Positions 50,788 through 59,951 of a stretch of 64,000 nt of DNA are shown piece by piece; position 1 is the stretch's first letter; each line of letters starts with the position of its first letter. The position numbers and the translations under genes were made by a program. The notes under the pieces were generated by a model. It was not told the DNA's origin, made no database searches, and worked only from the letters and a program-made list of their open reading frames with translations. The stretch comes from JAJNBD01 sp964471475 (GTDB taxonomy: Bacteria; Pseudomonadota; Gammaproteobacteria; CAISUE01). The DNA lies in contig CAYYFQ010000005.1 in the NCBI GenBank assembly GCA_964471475.1, positions 36,778 to 100,777 on the forward strand. Reading direction: 5' to 3'.

Positions 50788-52527
50788 TCACTCCAGTTGA
50801 TAACGTTGGATAGCAATTCTATATAAAGGGCGCCACACTATATGGTTTAAACTAAACACAAAAATACACATGACGCTGACACCTAAAACGGTATGGGGAA
50901 AGTTACCCGTGTAATGCGAGATATAAGCGCCAATACCTTTAGCCTCTAAAGTAGTATGTCCCCAGCTGACCACTTCAGCAACAATGCTGGTGTTCCACGC
51001 CCCAGCAACTGCCGTAATAGCACCTGTTAAATAATACGGGAAAATAGCAGGTAAAATCAATTTTTTCCACCACAGCCAGCGATTCAGGTGAAAATTTTCT
51101 GCTACTTGTTTGAGATCTTTAGGAATCGCTGTTACCCCTGCAATCACATTAAATAATACATACCATTGTGCTCCTAAAATCATTAAGGGAGTTGTCCAAA
51201 TATTGACATTGAGTTGATAGCGAACGATGACGATTACCACTAAAGGAAAAAGAAGGTTGGCTGGAAAAGCCGCTAAAAACTGGGCAATGGGCTGAATAAA
51301 AGTCGCAAAATGGGGGCGAAAACCAATCCACACCCCAATGGGTACCCAAATAATGGTGCAAAGAATAATACTTGCTAATACACGTAAACCAGTAAGGCAA
51401 CACAATTGAAGGGCATGCAGAATTTCACTCATGTTTAATTCTAGGTGGATAAAGCGGACAAGGATCCCTATAGCAGTGCCAAGTACTAAGATAATTGCAG
51501 CATTCCATAACCAATTTTGTAAAGGAGAGATTTCATCTTCCGTGGTGCTCATCCTTGCGCGGTTATGATTTAACAGCCATTTCGCATTAATAATTTTTTC
51601 TGTTAATTTCCCAAAATAATTAGCTAAAGTTCGGAGCGCTGCTGTATGACGCCAAATTTTAACGACCCAGGAAGTCGCATATTTTTCCGAGCTCGTTTGC
51701 TCTACTTTAAATTTTTCTGCCCAAGTAATTAAGGGGCGGAAGAGCAATTGATCATAAAGAATAATCATGATGAACATGGTTAAAATGGCATAGAAAATCG
51801 CTAAGGGATTGGCTTCTTTGATGGCTAGTGCAATATAAGAGCCTATTCCCGGGAGCACCACATCTTCGCCTGAGACGCTAATCGCTTCGGAAGCTACTAA
51901 TGCAAACCAACTGGCAGACATTGACATCATGATGTTCCATAGTAAAGCGGGAGTAGCAAAAGGAGCTTCAAGGCGCCAAAATTTTTGCCATGCCGATAAC
52001 CCTAGCATATCGGCTGCTTCTAAATAATCTCGAGGAATAGTTTTTAAACTTTGATAAAAACTTAATGCCATATTCCATGCTTGTGCCGTGAAGATTAAAA
52101 ATATTGAGGCACACTCAGGTCCCAACAAGCTATTTGGAAATAATTTAATAAAACCCACAATAGTTAAGGATAGAAAAGCTAATACCGGCACCGATTGAAG
52201 AATGTCAATGCATGGAATAATAATTTTTTCTACACGTTTAGAATGTGCAGCCCACGTGGCGAATACTAAAGTAAAAACTAAGGAAAAAAATAAAGCAATT
52301 AATAATCGCAACAAGGTTTGCAATGCATAATCAGGAAGGACAGAAGGATTCAGTGAAATATGAATCGGATTTCCCAAATGAAAGGGTAAATTAAATTGGG
52401 TAGCAGTACTTGCGATAATTACCACGAGGGCAAGCAATGCCAACATCATCCCTACGTCCCATAGATTGGGCTTAAACGAAAGTTTAAGTTGGGTAGGGGA
52501 ATAAAAACGTACCGATTTCATGGGCAT
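50788..52527 (-). CDS. Double-length ABC transporter permease (nitrate/sulfonate/taurine type)
   Basis: The 579-residue protein is two BPD_transp_1 domains in one chain: the first half has the EAA loop DYLEAADMLGLSAWQKFWRLEAP and the second AENFHLNRWLWWKKLILPAIFPY-type loop, each with about six helices, joined near residue 300. Such fused permeases occur in SsuC/TauC-like importers. The ATG at 52527 or 52521 is possible; neither has a strong ribosome site. The ATPase and a standard binding protein are not adjacent, so the substrate is unknown. Confidence 0.88.
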   Translation of the reverse strand: MPMKSVRFYSPTQLKLSFKPNLWDVGMMLALLALVVIIASTATQFNLPFHLGNPIHISLNPSVLPDYALQTLLRLLIALFFSLVFTLVFATWAAHSKRVEKIIIPCIDILQSVPVLAFLSLTIVGFIKLFPNSLLGPECASIFLIFTAQAWNMALSFYQSLKTIPRDYLEAADMLGLSAWQKFWRLEAPFATPALLWNIMMSMSASWFALVASEAISVSGEDVVLPGIGSYIALAIKEANPLAIFYAILTMFIMIILYDQLLFRPLITWAEKFKVEQTSSEKYATSWVVKIWRHTAALRTLANYFGKLTEKIINAKWLLNHNRARMSTTEDEISPLQNWLWNAAIILVLGTAIGILVRFIHLELNMSEILHALQLCCLTGLRVLASIILCTIIWVPIGVWIGFRPHFATFIQPIAQFLAAFPANLLFPLVVIVIVRYQLNVNIWTTPLMILGAQWYVLFNVIAGVTAIPKDLKQVAENFHLNRWLWWKKLILPAIFPYYLTGAITAVAGAWNTSIVAEVVSWGHTTLEAKGIGAYISHYTGNFPHTVLGVSVMCIFVFSLNHIVWRPLYRIAIQRYQLE

Positions 52528-52637
52528 CTTTTCTTTTAGATTGGCGCTAAAAATAGCACATTTTTTGTTTTTTGTCCCCACCTAAAAAGGGACTGTGTTA
52601 AAATGCTGATTTTTAATTGACTGAATGGAACGTCGGG

Positions 52638-54527
52638 ATGATGACAGTGCTTGAGCAAGTATCCACACCAGAAGATTTGAAGCAATTAACGGATGATCAA
52701 CTCCTCACGCTTGCTGAGGAGCTACGCCAATATATCATTGAAGAGCTGAATATCTGTGGAGGGCATTTTGGTGCTAATTTAGGTACGGTAGAGTTAACGG
52801 TAGCATTACATGCCGTGTTTAATGCACCTCATGATCGTTTTATTTGGGATGTGGGGCATCAAGCTTATGCGCATAAAATCCTCACGGGACGCAAAAATAG
52901 ATTAACGACGATTCGTCGGCAACATGGGCTTGCTGGGTTCCCTAGTCGCGCGGAAAGTGAATATGATACTTTTGGCGTTGGGCACTCTAGTACATCTATT
53001 AGCGCAGGTTTAGGAATGGCGTGTGCTACTAAAATACAAAATCATAAGCGCTCAGTGGTCGCTGTAATTGGTGATGGTGCTTTAACAGCGGGCATCGCTT
53101 ATGAAGCTTTAAATCATGCTGGGGATTTAGATGCGAATCTCTTAGTGATTTTAAATGACAATGATATGTCTATTTCACACAATGTTGGTGCTATGTCTAA
53201 ATATCTTACTCGTTTATTATCGAGTAAATTTTATACAGGCATTAAAAAAAGCAGTAAAAAAGTTTTAGAGCATATTCCCCCGATGTTAGCATTTGCACGC
53301 AAAACGGAAGAGCACATGAAGGGCATGGTAGCTCCCGGCACCTTATTTGAAGAATTAGGTTTTAATTATTTAGGTCCAATAGATGGCCATGATTTACCCA
53401 CTTTATTAGCTACTTTACGGAATTTAAAATCCATGGAAGGTCCGCAGTTTTTGCATATTGTGACGGTGAAAGGAAAAGGTTTGCCAGAAGCTGAAGCAGA
53501 TCCTATTTCCTATCATGCCGTGCCCCCTGGCTATCTAGATAAATTATTGGCAGTTCGGGCGCAGCACGCTTCCGGTATTTCTGAACTCCCCATTTCTGAA
53601 AAAGCCGCTCCGGTTAAGCTTACTTATACTCAAATATTTGGCGATTGGTTATGTGCAATGGCTGCTCATGAGTCCCGTTTGGTGGCCATCACTCCTGCCA
53701 TGCGCGAAGGATCAGGAATGGTTGAGTATTCTGAGAAATTTCCCGATCGGTATTTTGATGTGGCGATTGCAGAGCAACATGCAGTAACTTTAGCCGCAGG
53801 AATGGCGTGCGAAGGGTTAAAACCTGTCGTGGCGATTTATTCTACCTTTTTGCAGCGCGCTTATGATCAATTAATTCATGATGTGGCGATTCAAAATTTA
53901 CCGGTATTATTTGCTATTGATCGCGCCGGTTTTGTAGGTGCTGATGGCGTCACACACATGGGTGCTTTTGACTTAAGTTTTATGCGGTGTGTACCCAATT
54001 TAGTTATTATGGCGCCTTCTGATGAAAATGAATGTTGGCATATGTTGAATACTGGCTTTTATTATCAAGGCGTATCTGCGGTACGGTATCCACGAGGGGC
54101 TGGCGTGGGCGAAAGCGTTCAAAAAGATTTTGATACCTACCCCATTGGGAAAGGCCAGATCAAAAGAGCAGGCAAAGACATCTTAATGCTAAGTTTTGGG
54201 ACAATATTAGGCGAAGCTTTAAAAGCGGCTGACTCTTTAAATGCGACGGTGGTGGACATGCGCTTTATTAAGCCTTTGGATGGAGCATTATTGAGCGAGC
54301 TAGTGCCACAATATTCTACAGTAGTCACTTTAGAAGAAAATGCCATTGCAGGGGGAGCGGGAAGTGCTGTGAATGAATATCTTGCTGCACATCATTTATT
54401 ACCTAAGCGCTTACTAAATTTTGGTATCCCTGATAGGTTTGTAGAGCATGCTACTCAAGCAGAACAAATTAAAGCAGCTCGCTTAGATGCGAATAGTTTG
54501 GTAGAGCGAATTACGGCGGTTCATTAA
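52638..54527 (+). CDS. dxs: 1-deoxy-D-xylulose-5-phosphate synthase
   Basis: Dxs condenses pyruvate and glyceraldehyde-3-phosphate, the first step of the MEP isoprenoid pathway. The 629 residues include the catalytic GHFGANLGTVELT, VGHQAYAHKILTG, thiamine-diphosphate motif VIGDGALTAGIAYEALNHAG with LNDNDMSIS, and the C-terminal DVAIAEQHAVTLAAGMA and YPRGAGVG. The ATG at 52638 has GGAAC upstream; an upstream TTG at 52617 is unlikely. It is divergent from the permease gene. Confidence 0.96.
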   Translation: MMTVLEQVSTPEDLKQLTDDQLLTLAEELRQYIIEELNICGGHFGANLGTVELTVALHAVFNAPHDRFIWDVGHQAYAHKILTGRKNRLTTIRRQHGLAGFPSRAESEYDTFGVGHSSTSISAGLGMACATKIQNHKRSVVAVIGDGALTAGIAYEALNHAGDLDANLLVILNDNDMSISHNVGAMSKYLTRLLSSKFYTGIKKSSKKVLEHIPPMLAFARKTEEHMKGMVAPGTLFEELGFNYLGPIDGHDLPTLLATLRNLKSMEGPQFLHIVTVKGKGLPEAEADPISYHAVPPGYLDKLLAVRAQHASGISELPISEKAAPVKLTYTQIFGDWLCAMAAHESRLVAITPAMREGSGMVEYSEKFPDRYFDVAIAEQHAVTLAAGMACEGLKPVVAIYSTFLQRAYDQLIHDVAIQNLPVLFAIDRAGFVGADGVTHMGAFDLSFMRCVPNLVIMAPSDENECWHMLNTGFYYQGVSAVRYPRGAGVGESVQKDFDTYPIGKGQIKRAGKDILMLSFGTILGEALKAADSLNATVVDMRFIKPLDGALLSELVPQYSTVVTLEENAIAGGAGSAVNEYLAAHHLLPKRLLNFGIPDRFVEHATQAEQIKAARLDANSLVERITAVH

Positions 54528-54546
54528 AGAGGTCTATTAAAAAATA

Positions 54547-55476
54547 ATGCAACAACTTTTGATTTCTCCTGAATCGGCCAATGAGCGCCTTGATAAAGTT
54601 TTAGCTACTTTGCTCCCGCAATATTCACGCGCTTATCTGCAAGAAGCTTTAGCGCAAGGTAAAATTTTATTAAATGAAAAAATAGCTCCCGGTAAAACGC
54701 GTTTAAAAGGTCATGAAATCATTCATTATGATTTATCAGAAAAAACCCCAACCGACACCCAATGGCAGCCCGAAAATATTCCCTTAGCAATTGTTTATGA
54801 AGATGAAGCTTTACTCGTAGTTAATAAACCCGTTGGCTTAGTCGTGCATCCGGGTGCGGGTAATTGGCAGGGGACTTTAGTCAATGGGCTTTTATATGCC
54901 TACCCAGAATTACAACATTTACCCCGTGCTGGTATTGTCCATCGCTTAGATAAAGATACTTCCGGATTGTTGTTAGTAGCTAAAACTCGCGAAGCGCACC
55001 ATGCTTTAGTGAAACAATTGCAAAAACGAAAAATTCACAGAGAGTATCTAGCTTTAGTTTATGGGGAAGTGACAGCAGGTGGTACGATTGAGGCGGGGAT
55101 TGGACGCCATCCTCGTGATCGCCTGAAAAAAACGATTGATCCTTCAGGTAAGCAGGCGATTACGCACTATCGTTTAGAAAAACGCTTAAAAAATTTTACA
55201 TTACTACGCGTTAAATTAGAAACGGGCCGTACTCATCAAATACGTGTTCATTTGGCTAGCGTTCATTATCCTATCGTTGGGGATCCTTTATATGGCAACG
55301 GTTTACGCTTTCCGGAAGGTGCGGATGAAAAAATAAAAACTGCTTTAAAAAATTTCACGCATCAAGCTTTGCATGCCACCGCATTAAAGTTTACCCATCC
55401 TGTGACTGGTCAGCCAATAGAGCTTTCGGCGCCGATGCCACCGGATTTGGAGGCATTGCTGGCGGTTCTTACGTAG
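54547..55476 (+). CDS. rluD: 23S rRNA pseudouridine synthase RluD
   Basis: RluD makes pseudouridines 1911, 1915 and 1917 in 23S rRNA helix 69. The 309 residues include an N-terminal S4 RNA-binding domain (RLDKVLATLLPQYSRAYLQE), the catalytic HRLDKDTSGLLLVAKT with the essential Asp, GRTHQIRVHLAS and GDPLYG. Length matches RluD. The frequent partner yfiH/pgeF is 47 kb away here. A family E palindrome begins just after the stop. Confidence 0.95.
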   Translation: MQQLLISPESANERLDKVLATLLPQYSRAYLQEALAQGKILLNEKIAPGKTRLKGHEIIHYDLSEKTPTDTQWQPENIPLAIVYEDEALLVVNKPVGLVVHPGAGNWQGTLVNGLLYAYPELQHLPRAGIVHRLDKDTSGLLLVAKTREAHHALVKQLQKRKIHREYLALVYGEVTAGGTIEAGIGRHPRDRLKKTIDPSGKQAITHYRLEKRLKNFTLLRVKLETGRTHQIRVHLASVHYPIVGDPLYGNGLRFPEGADEKIKTALKNFTHQALHATALKFTHPVTGQPIELSAPMPPDLEALLAVLT

Positions 55477-55521
55477 CTACACTCTTTCAGATAATTATCC
55501 GTGAACTCTGAAAAGGTATAG
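55477..55521. terminator. Family E palindrome between converging rluD and the 792-residue gene
   Basis: CTACACTCTTTCAGATAATT and CTCTGAAAAGGTATAG form an imperfect stem (CTTTCAGA/TCTGAAAAG). It occupies nearly the entire 49-base gap between two converging stop codons, so it could act as a bidirectional end-of-transcript hairpin. It is another copy of the repeat seen at 9951. Confidence 0.55.
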
Positions 55522-55525
55522 TAGG

Positions 55526-57904
55526 TCATTTATGGTGAGCCAATGGTATACACATTGCTGCAGCAGCAGCTGCAGCCGTAGCTGAAGTAGTCGTCACCAA
55601 GGTTGTTGGCTTAGATGCACGGTCAGGACTATCTTCTGGTATCGTGGATTGACTAGAAGAAGCGTAGAGTGTGCTTGGTGATGAGCTTCTTGAGGAAGAA
55701 GATGAGGATCCAGCAGTTACTGTGACACCAAGCTCGCCTAAATAACCCGCTCTCCAAGAATGGGGAGAGGATCCTGGGGAAAATAGCGCTGATTGAGGAA
55801 GCGCAGATGGGCTCGGATCTTGTGAAGGTCGTGTAGGTAGAGTGGGTAAAGATATAGGAGCTGATCCGACAGAAGAAGGTGCTGGTGTTCTAGGCGTCAT
55901 AGGGGCTGGCATCGTGGCGGGTTTGGGAGATGTGGGTATGTGAGAAGATTGTGGTGATCGAGGTGTGGATGGTTGTCCCCGTAATGATTGAGGAGAGGGT
56001 AGTGCGCGATTTTCCTTTATTTTGTAAGCTATTACCAACTTGTGTTCATGAGTAGTAGTTGGGCTGTTTATTTCTTGAATAAGAGCACTGTGAAATGCTT
56101 GTAAGGATTCAAAAATTGTTTTGAGAATCTCTATTTCATGTTGGATATGTTGTGAGTCACTAGTGGTTCTTTGTTCCAGTAAATGAATGGCAGTGATAAT
56201 ATCTTGAATGATATTTTGCAGAACATGAGATAAGGTCCCTTTAAATTCAGTATCATCATCCACATCTGCAGTAAGTGCATCTTTTTTTATCTTGTTAGAA
56301 CGTACCTTCTTCTGTTTGACTATAGGCGGCTTCTGGAGAGATAAAAATAATGGAGAGAAAGGATCATTCATTGATAATCGAGCTTCACAAGCCTCGCGTA
56401 AAACCTTGAAAGAACCAGACTCGAGCAATGTACCGTGTAAGAAAAAATAGATCTTTGGCAACATTTTATGGTAAAAAGTTGAGAGAGCCGTAAAAATATT
56501 TAATAGTAAAATTTGGGGATAGTAAGAGGAATTTTGAATTGCTTCTAATTCAGTTTTTGCAATATCGAGTTGTTTTTCTAACGAACTAATTTTTTCTTGC
56601 AACGAGTCTATTTCTTCTTGTTGTGTGTTAATTTCTGTACGATATTGCTCACGTCTTTTTTTCAACGCATATTCGGGTATATGTAAGCGCTTTAATTTTT
56701 CTAAGCTATCAAGCATAAGATCATATTCATGAAGCCGTCCATCGACTTCTTGATAGTGTAGATAGCTTGTATAGTGAGGCCGTTGACTTTCTTCTAACAC
56801 GATCATTTGATCTTCAGGGTGATTTTCAAAATATTCGTTTTCCCAGGCTATCAACTCATCCTCTCTTTGAGAAGACTCATACTGTAGATATTCCTTTTTT
56901 ATTTTTGCCAATAAAGCTGCTAGGCCAGAGGCTAATTTTTTTCTCTTGGTATTTGTGGACTCCTCTAAAGCAAGGATTTTTTGCTTAGTAGAAACATCCC
57001 AACCGGTTAGTCGAGCTAGAGCCAATCTAATTTCTGGAGTGTTTTCAAGAAGTGCAATTTCTTCTAAATCGAGATCATGAAGCGGAGAGGAAAGTTTGGT
57101 GGAAAGTTGCTGTAATTGAGCACTACACTGCTGCCGTCTTTCTTGAGCTTTTTCAATGTTCATTGAGCATCGTATTATTTTTTCCTCAGTGCAAGAAAAG
57201 CGAGTGAGATAAGTACTAAACATATGGGCGATATTTTCCGTTAACCCTCTTAGAATGTCTCGAGAAACCGATGGATCAGTTTCGATACGAAGAAGCCTTG
57301 GAGCACTGAAAGCTTGATGGCGAATGCTATAAAGGTGGATAATGGTTGTTAAGTCTTCACGCAGTGTTGGAAATTCTGTCAGTTCGCCATACTTTCCGAG
57401 GCGAAAGCATTGAGCAACCTCTTTTGGAAGTTCCTCGTCCTTAGCTATTTCTATGAGTATTTGTTTTTGAAGCGCAGTTAGAAACTGAGCTTTTGCGTCT
57501 GCTAAAAAAGCTTGATCCGACTCGTTACTTTCATCTAAGGTAAGCGCAGAAGCTCCACGAGGTGTTTCACAAGGAGATGAAGCGGGAATTTTAGCCCGAT
57601 CTACTCGTTTTAGACCTAAGGCTAATTCTTGAATTTTTTTATTTATCTCAGAAGAAGGGTTCGTTTGTAGTTCAGCATAGCCGTGTAATTTTTCAAGTGG
57701 CGCTGACAGCCCAAGATTCCGTAATGCTTCCGCTAATATGGGGCGCCGTGTTGGATGCTGTTGACGCATGAATTCTAGCAACATCAGCACGTTTTTGATG
57801 CAAGCTTCGATTAAAGGAGATGAAAGACGGCCTTCTTTTTCTTTAACATCGAAAGCCTTCAATAAGCGGGTGGCAATGCTGGTATGGAAGAAGTTTAATG
57901 GCAT
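55526..57904 (-). CDS. Large effector-like protein with coiled coils and a Ser/Pro-rich C-terminus
   Basis: The 792-residue protein has no signal peptide or membrane helix. Residues about 240-450 are long heptad-like charged helices (EIDSLQEKISSLEKQLDIAK), with more helical sequence to about 610. Residues about 640-790 are low-complexity: repeated Pro/Ser/Thr (PTSPKPATMPAPMTPRTP), a run of Ser and an Ala run before the end. This build is common in Dot/Icm effectors and other host-directed proteins. No catalytic motif is recognisable. Identity as an effector rests on composition and on icmTS in the window. Confidence 0.8.
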   Translation of the reverse strand: MPLNFFHTSIATRLLKAFDVKEKEGRLSSPLIEACIKNVLMLLEFMRQQHPTRRPILAEALRNLGLSAPLEKLHGYAELQTNPSSEINKKIQELALGLKRVDRAKIPASSPCETPRGASALTLDESNESDQAFLADAKAQFLTALQKQILIEIAKDEELPKEVAQCFRLGKYGELTEFPTLREDLTTIIHLYSIRHQAFSAPRLLRIETDPSVSRDILRGLTENIAHMFSTYLTRFSCTEEKIIRCSMNIEKAQERRQQCSAQLQQLSTKLSSPLHDLDLEEIALLENTPEIRLALARLTGWDVSTKQKILALEESTNTKRKKLASGLAALLAKIKKEYLQYESSQREDELIAWENEYFENHPEDQMIVLEESQRPHYTSYLHYQEVDGRLHEYDLMLDSLEKLKRLHIPEYALKKRREQYRTEINTQQEEIDSLQEKISSLEKQLDIAKTELEAIQNSSYYPQILLLNIFTALSTFYHKMLPKIYFFLHGTLLESGSFKVLREACEARLSMNDPFSPLFLSLQKPPIVKQKKVRSNKIKKDALTADVDDDTEFKGTLSHVLQNIIQDIITAIHLLEQRTTSDSQHIQHEIEILKTIFESLQAFHSALIQEINSPTTTHEHKLVIAYKIKENRALPSPQSLRGQPSTPRSPQSSHIPTSPKPATMPAPMTPRTPAPSSVGSAPISLPTLPTRPSQDPSPSALPQSALFSPGSSPHSWRAGYLGELGVTVTAGSSSSSSRSSSPSTLYASSSQSTIPEDSPDRASKPTTLVTTTSATAAAAAAAMCIPLAHHK

Positions 57905-57999
57905 AAGAGTTTTTTACCTTGTTATTATTTATAGTTATTTATATGAGCTATGATATTTTATAGCACTACCCACTTAATATCATCTGGCTTGAATTTTTG

Positions 58000-58242
58000 T
58001 TATCTTCTTTCCCAAAAAAATTTAACGACTCCAAAGAGACTTATTATAAACCACGTCCCTTCCATAAGAAAGGAGGCCAAATTCCATTTATGCATCAAGG
58101 AATAAATAATCATCAAAGCTCCCAGCGCATTGATGAGGGAGAACAGGAAACCATCGGCACGCATACGTCCGATTTGGAGTAAAAAATAAACAATGATGAT
58201 AATAATAACACCAATGGTTCCAACAAGATCTGGAAAAGTCAT
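58000..58242 (-). CDS. Small membrane protein of the CBU_0592 family
   Basis: The 80-residue protein has three hydrophobic helices: LVGTIGVIIIIIVYFLLQIG, SLINALGALMIIYSLM and GTWFIISLFGVVKFFW. The pattern GVxxIxxxYFLLQxG, SLxNxLGA and WNLASF matches the family named after Coxiella CBU_0592, whose function is unknown. The ATG at 58242 has a GGA site 6 bases upstream. It lies 26 bases after petB, in the place usually taken by petC. Confidence 0.82.
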   Translation of the reverse strand: MTFPDLVGTIGVIIIIIVYFLLQIGRMRADGFLFSLINALGALMIIYSLMHKWNLASFLMEGTWFIISLFGVVKFFWERR

Positions 58243-58257
58243 GAGTTCCACTTAAAG

Positions 58258-58278
58258 TTTATACCTTTTAGATAATCA
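58258..58278. repeat. Degenerate family E repeat at the petB stop
   Basis: TATACCTTTTAGATAATC matches the left arm of the queG-end repeat (CTATACCTTTTCAGATAA) with one base missing. It contains the petB stop codon on the minus strand. Confidence 0.45.
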
Positions 58279-59380
58279 AAAATAACACAAAATATAAAAA
58301 AGTAAAAATGAGGAGCCAAATTTGCATGCTGGAAGAGACGTTTTGTAAGCCAAAATAGCTTAAAGCCATCCAGCAGATCACCCACAGCAATAGGAGGCTT
58401 TTTCTCCACTGAATTTTTGTCTTAGCGGTAGAGCGATGAATAAAAGGTACGATGGCCCACATTCCTAAACTGAATACTAAAAAAACCACCCCCCATAATT
58501 TACTTGGAATGGCCCGTAAAATTGCATAATATGAGCTCATATACCAAAGAGGATGAATATCACTGGGTGTACTGAGAGGATTGGCGGGAATAGCATTTAA
58601 TGGTTCAATCAACAATCCCTCTCCGCTGGGAGCAAAAAAAATCACGCCAAAGAAAAATAAAGAGAATATGGCTAGAGCGAGTAAATCTTTCATTGCTTGC
58701 ATAGGAAAAAAAGGTTGGCAGAGAGGAGGCGTTTTTTCATCTACGCGTATTGTATTAATTGGTAATTGCTCTGGATTGCCGGAGCCCACAAGATGTAAGC
58801 AGCGAATATGCCATCGGATCACAACAATCAATAAGATGGGTAATGCGACAATATGTAAGGCATAAAAGCGTGTTAATGTCACCCCAGAAACTTGATAATC
58901 TCCACGAATAAAGCGCACTATTTCATCGCCATAAGGGAGCACAGAAAATAAATTGGTCACCACCGTCGCTCCCCAATAAGACATTTGTCCCCAGGGTAAT
59001 AAATAGCCAAAAAAAGCTTCTGCCAGCATCAACCAAAATAAAATAACGCCAAACAACCACACAAGCTGCCGAGGAGATTGATAAGAGCGATAAAGTAAAC
59101 CACGCAGCATATGTAAATACAATAAAATAAAAAGTGCGGAGGCGCCTGTCGTATGAAGATAGTGAATAAACCAGCCACAACGCACATTACGCATAATATA
59201 TTGAATTGAAGCGAAGGCTTCTTCGGTAGATGGTTGATAAAACATTGCAAGCCACAAACCACTCAGGAATTGTAAGACTAAAACCACCAGCAATAAGGCG
59301 CCGAAAACATACCAAAAGTTAAGATTTTTAGGGACGAAATGGGGTTCACCAAAGATGGTTTTAATGAGTAGCTTTTTCAT
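58268..59380 (-). CDS. petB: Ubiquinol-cytochrome c reductase cytochrome b subunit
   Basis: PetB is the di-heme membrane core of the bc1 complex. The 370-residue protein has eight helices. The heme His pairs lie in WFIHYLHTTGASALFILLYLH and FYALHIVALPILLIVVIRWH, and the Qo-site motifs are FFGYLLPWGQMSYWGATV and PEQ-type text before HPLWYMSSYY. It is slightly short at the C-terminus, which ends in an E repeat fragment. It overlaps petA. No cytochrome c1 gene follows. Confidence 0.94.
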   Translation of the reverse strand: MKKLLIKTIFGEPHFVPKNLNFWYVFGALLLVVLVLQFLSGLWLAMFYQPSTEEAFASIQYIMRNVRCGWFIHYLHTTGASALFILLYLHMLRGLLYRSYQSPRQLVWLFGVILFWLMLAEAFFGYLLPWGQMSYWGATVVTNLFSVLPYGDEIVRFIRGDYQVSGVTLTRFYALHIVALPILLIVVIRWHIRCLHLVGSGNPEQLPINTIRVDEKTPPLCQPFFPMQAMKDLLALAIFSLFFFGVIFFAPSGEGLLIEPLNAIPANPLSTPSDIHPLWYMSSYYAILRAIPSKLWGVVFLVFSLGMWAIVPFIHRSTAKTKIQWRKSLLLLWVICWMALSYFGLQNVSSSMQIWLLIFTFLYFVLFLII

Positions 59381-59946
59381 TCGCCAATGATCACCGTATT
59401 ATCATCGACAAAATGATAGGGAGGAACTAATAAGTTAAGCGGGGCTGGCATATCTTTAAAAACACGCCCTGATAAATCATAACGTGAGCCATGGCAAGGG
59501 CATAAAAATCCTCCTTCCCAACCAGGCGCTATACTTCCTACTTGAGGAAGAAAGTTGGGGATACAGCCAAGATGGGTGCAAATCCCCACCAAAATTAAAA
59601 TTTCTGGACGTAGGGAGCGATAATAATTTTGTGCAAACGCAGGTTGCTGGGGTTGCATAGAGTTTGGGTCACGCAAGGCTGCATTAGATAACTTTAATTC
59701 GGCCACTTCTGCTTGCGTGCGACGAATAATCCATACCGGTTTACCTTGCCATTTGACGGTGAGTTGTTCGCCTTCGTGTAAATTAGAAATATCGACTGTA
59801 ATGGGGCCGTTAGCTGATTCGATCTGTTCGGTAGGTAATAAAGCTTCAACAAAAGGGTAACCCAACGCTAAAGCACTTGCACTCCCCACTACACAGGCGC
59901 CAATTTTTAAAAACTTCCGTCGTGTTTCGTCAATGTCGTCCGTCAT
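59377..59946 (-). CDS. petA: Ubiquinol-cytochrome c reductase Rieske iron-sulfur subunit
   Basis: The 189-residue protein has a Tat-type N-terminus (ETRRKFLKIGACVVGSA) acting as membrane anchor and a Rieske domain with both cluster loops, CTHLGC and CPCHGSRYD, that supply the Cys/His ligands. It transfers electrons from ubiquinol to cytochrome c1. The ATG at 59946 is 6 bases after the serS stop and a TTG at 59955 is an alternative. It is the first gene of petAB. Confidence 0.95.
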   Translation of the reverse strand: MTDDIDETRRKFLKIGACVVGSASALALGYPFVEALLPTEQIESANGPITVDISNLHEGEQLTVKWQGKPVWIIRRTQAEVAELKLSNAALRDPNSMQPQQPAFAQNYYRSLRPEILILVGICTHLGCIPNFLPQVGSIAPGWEGGFLCPCHGSRYDLSGRVFKDMPAPLNLLVPPYHFVDDNTVIIGE

Positions 59947-59951
59947 ATCAA

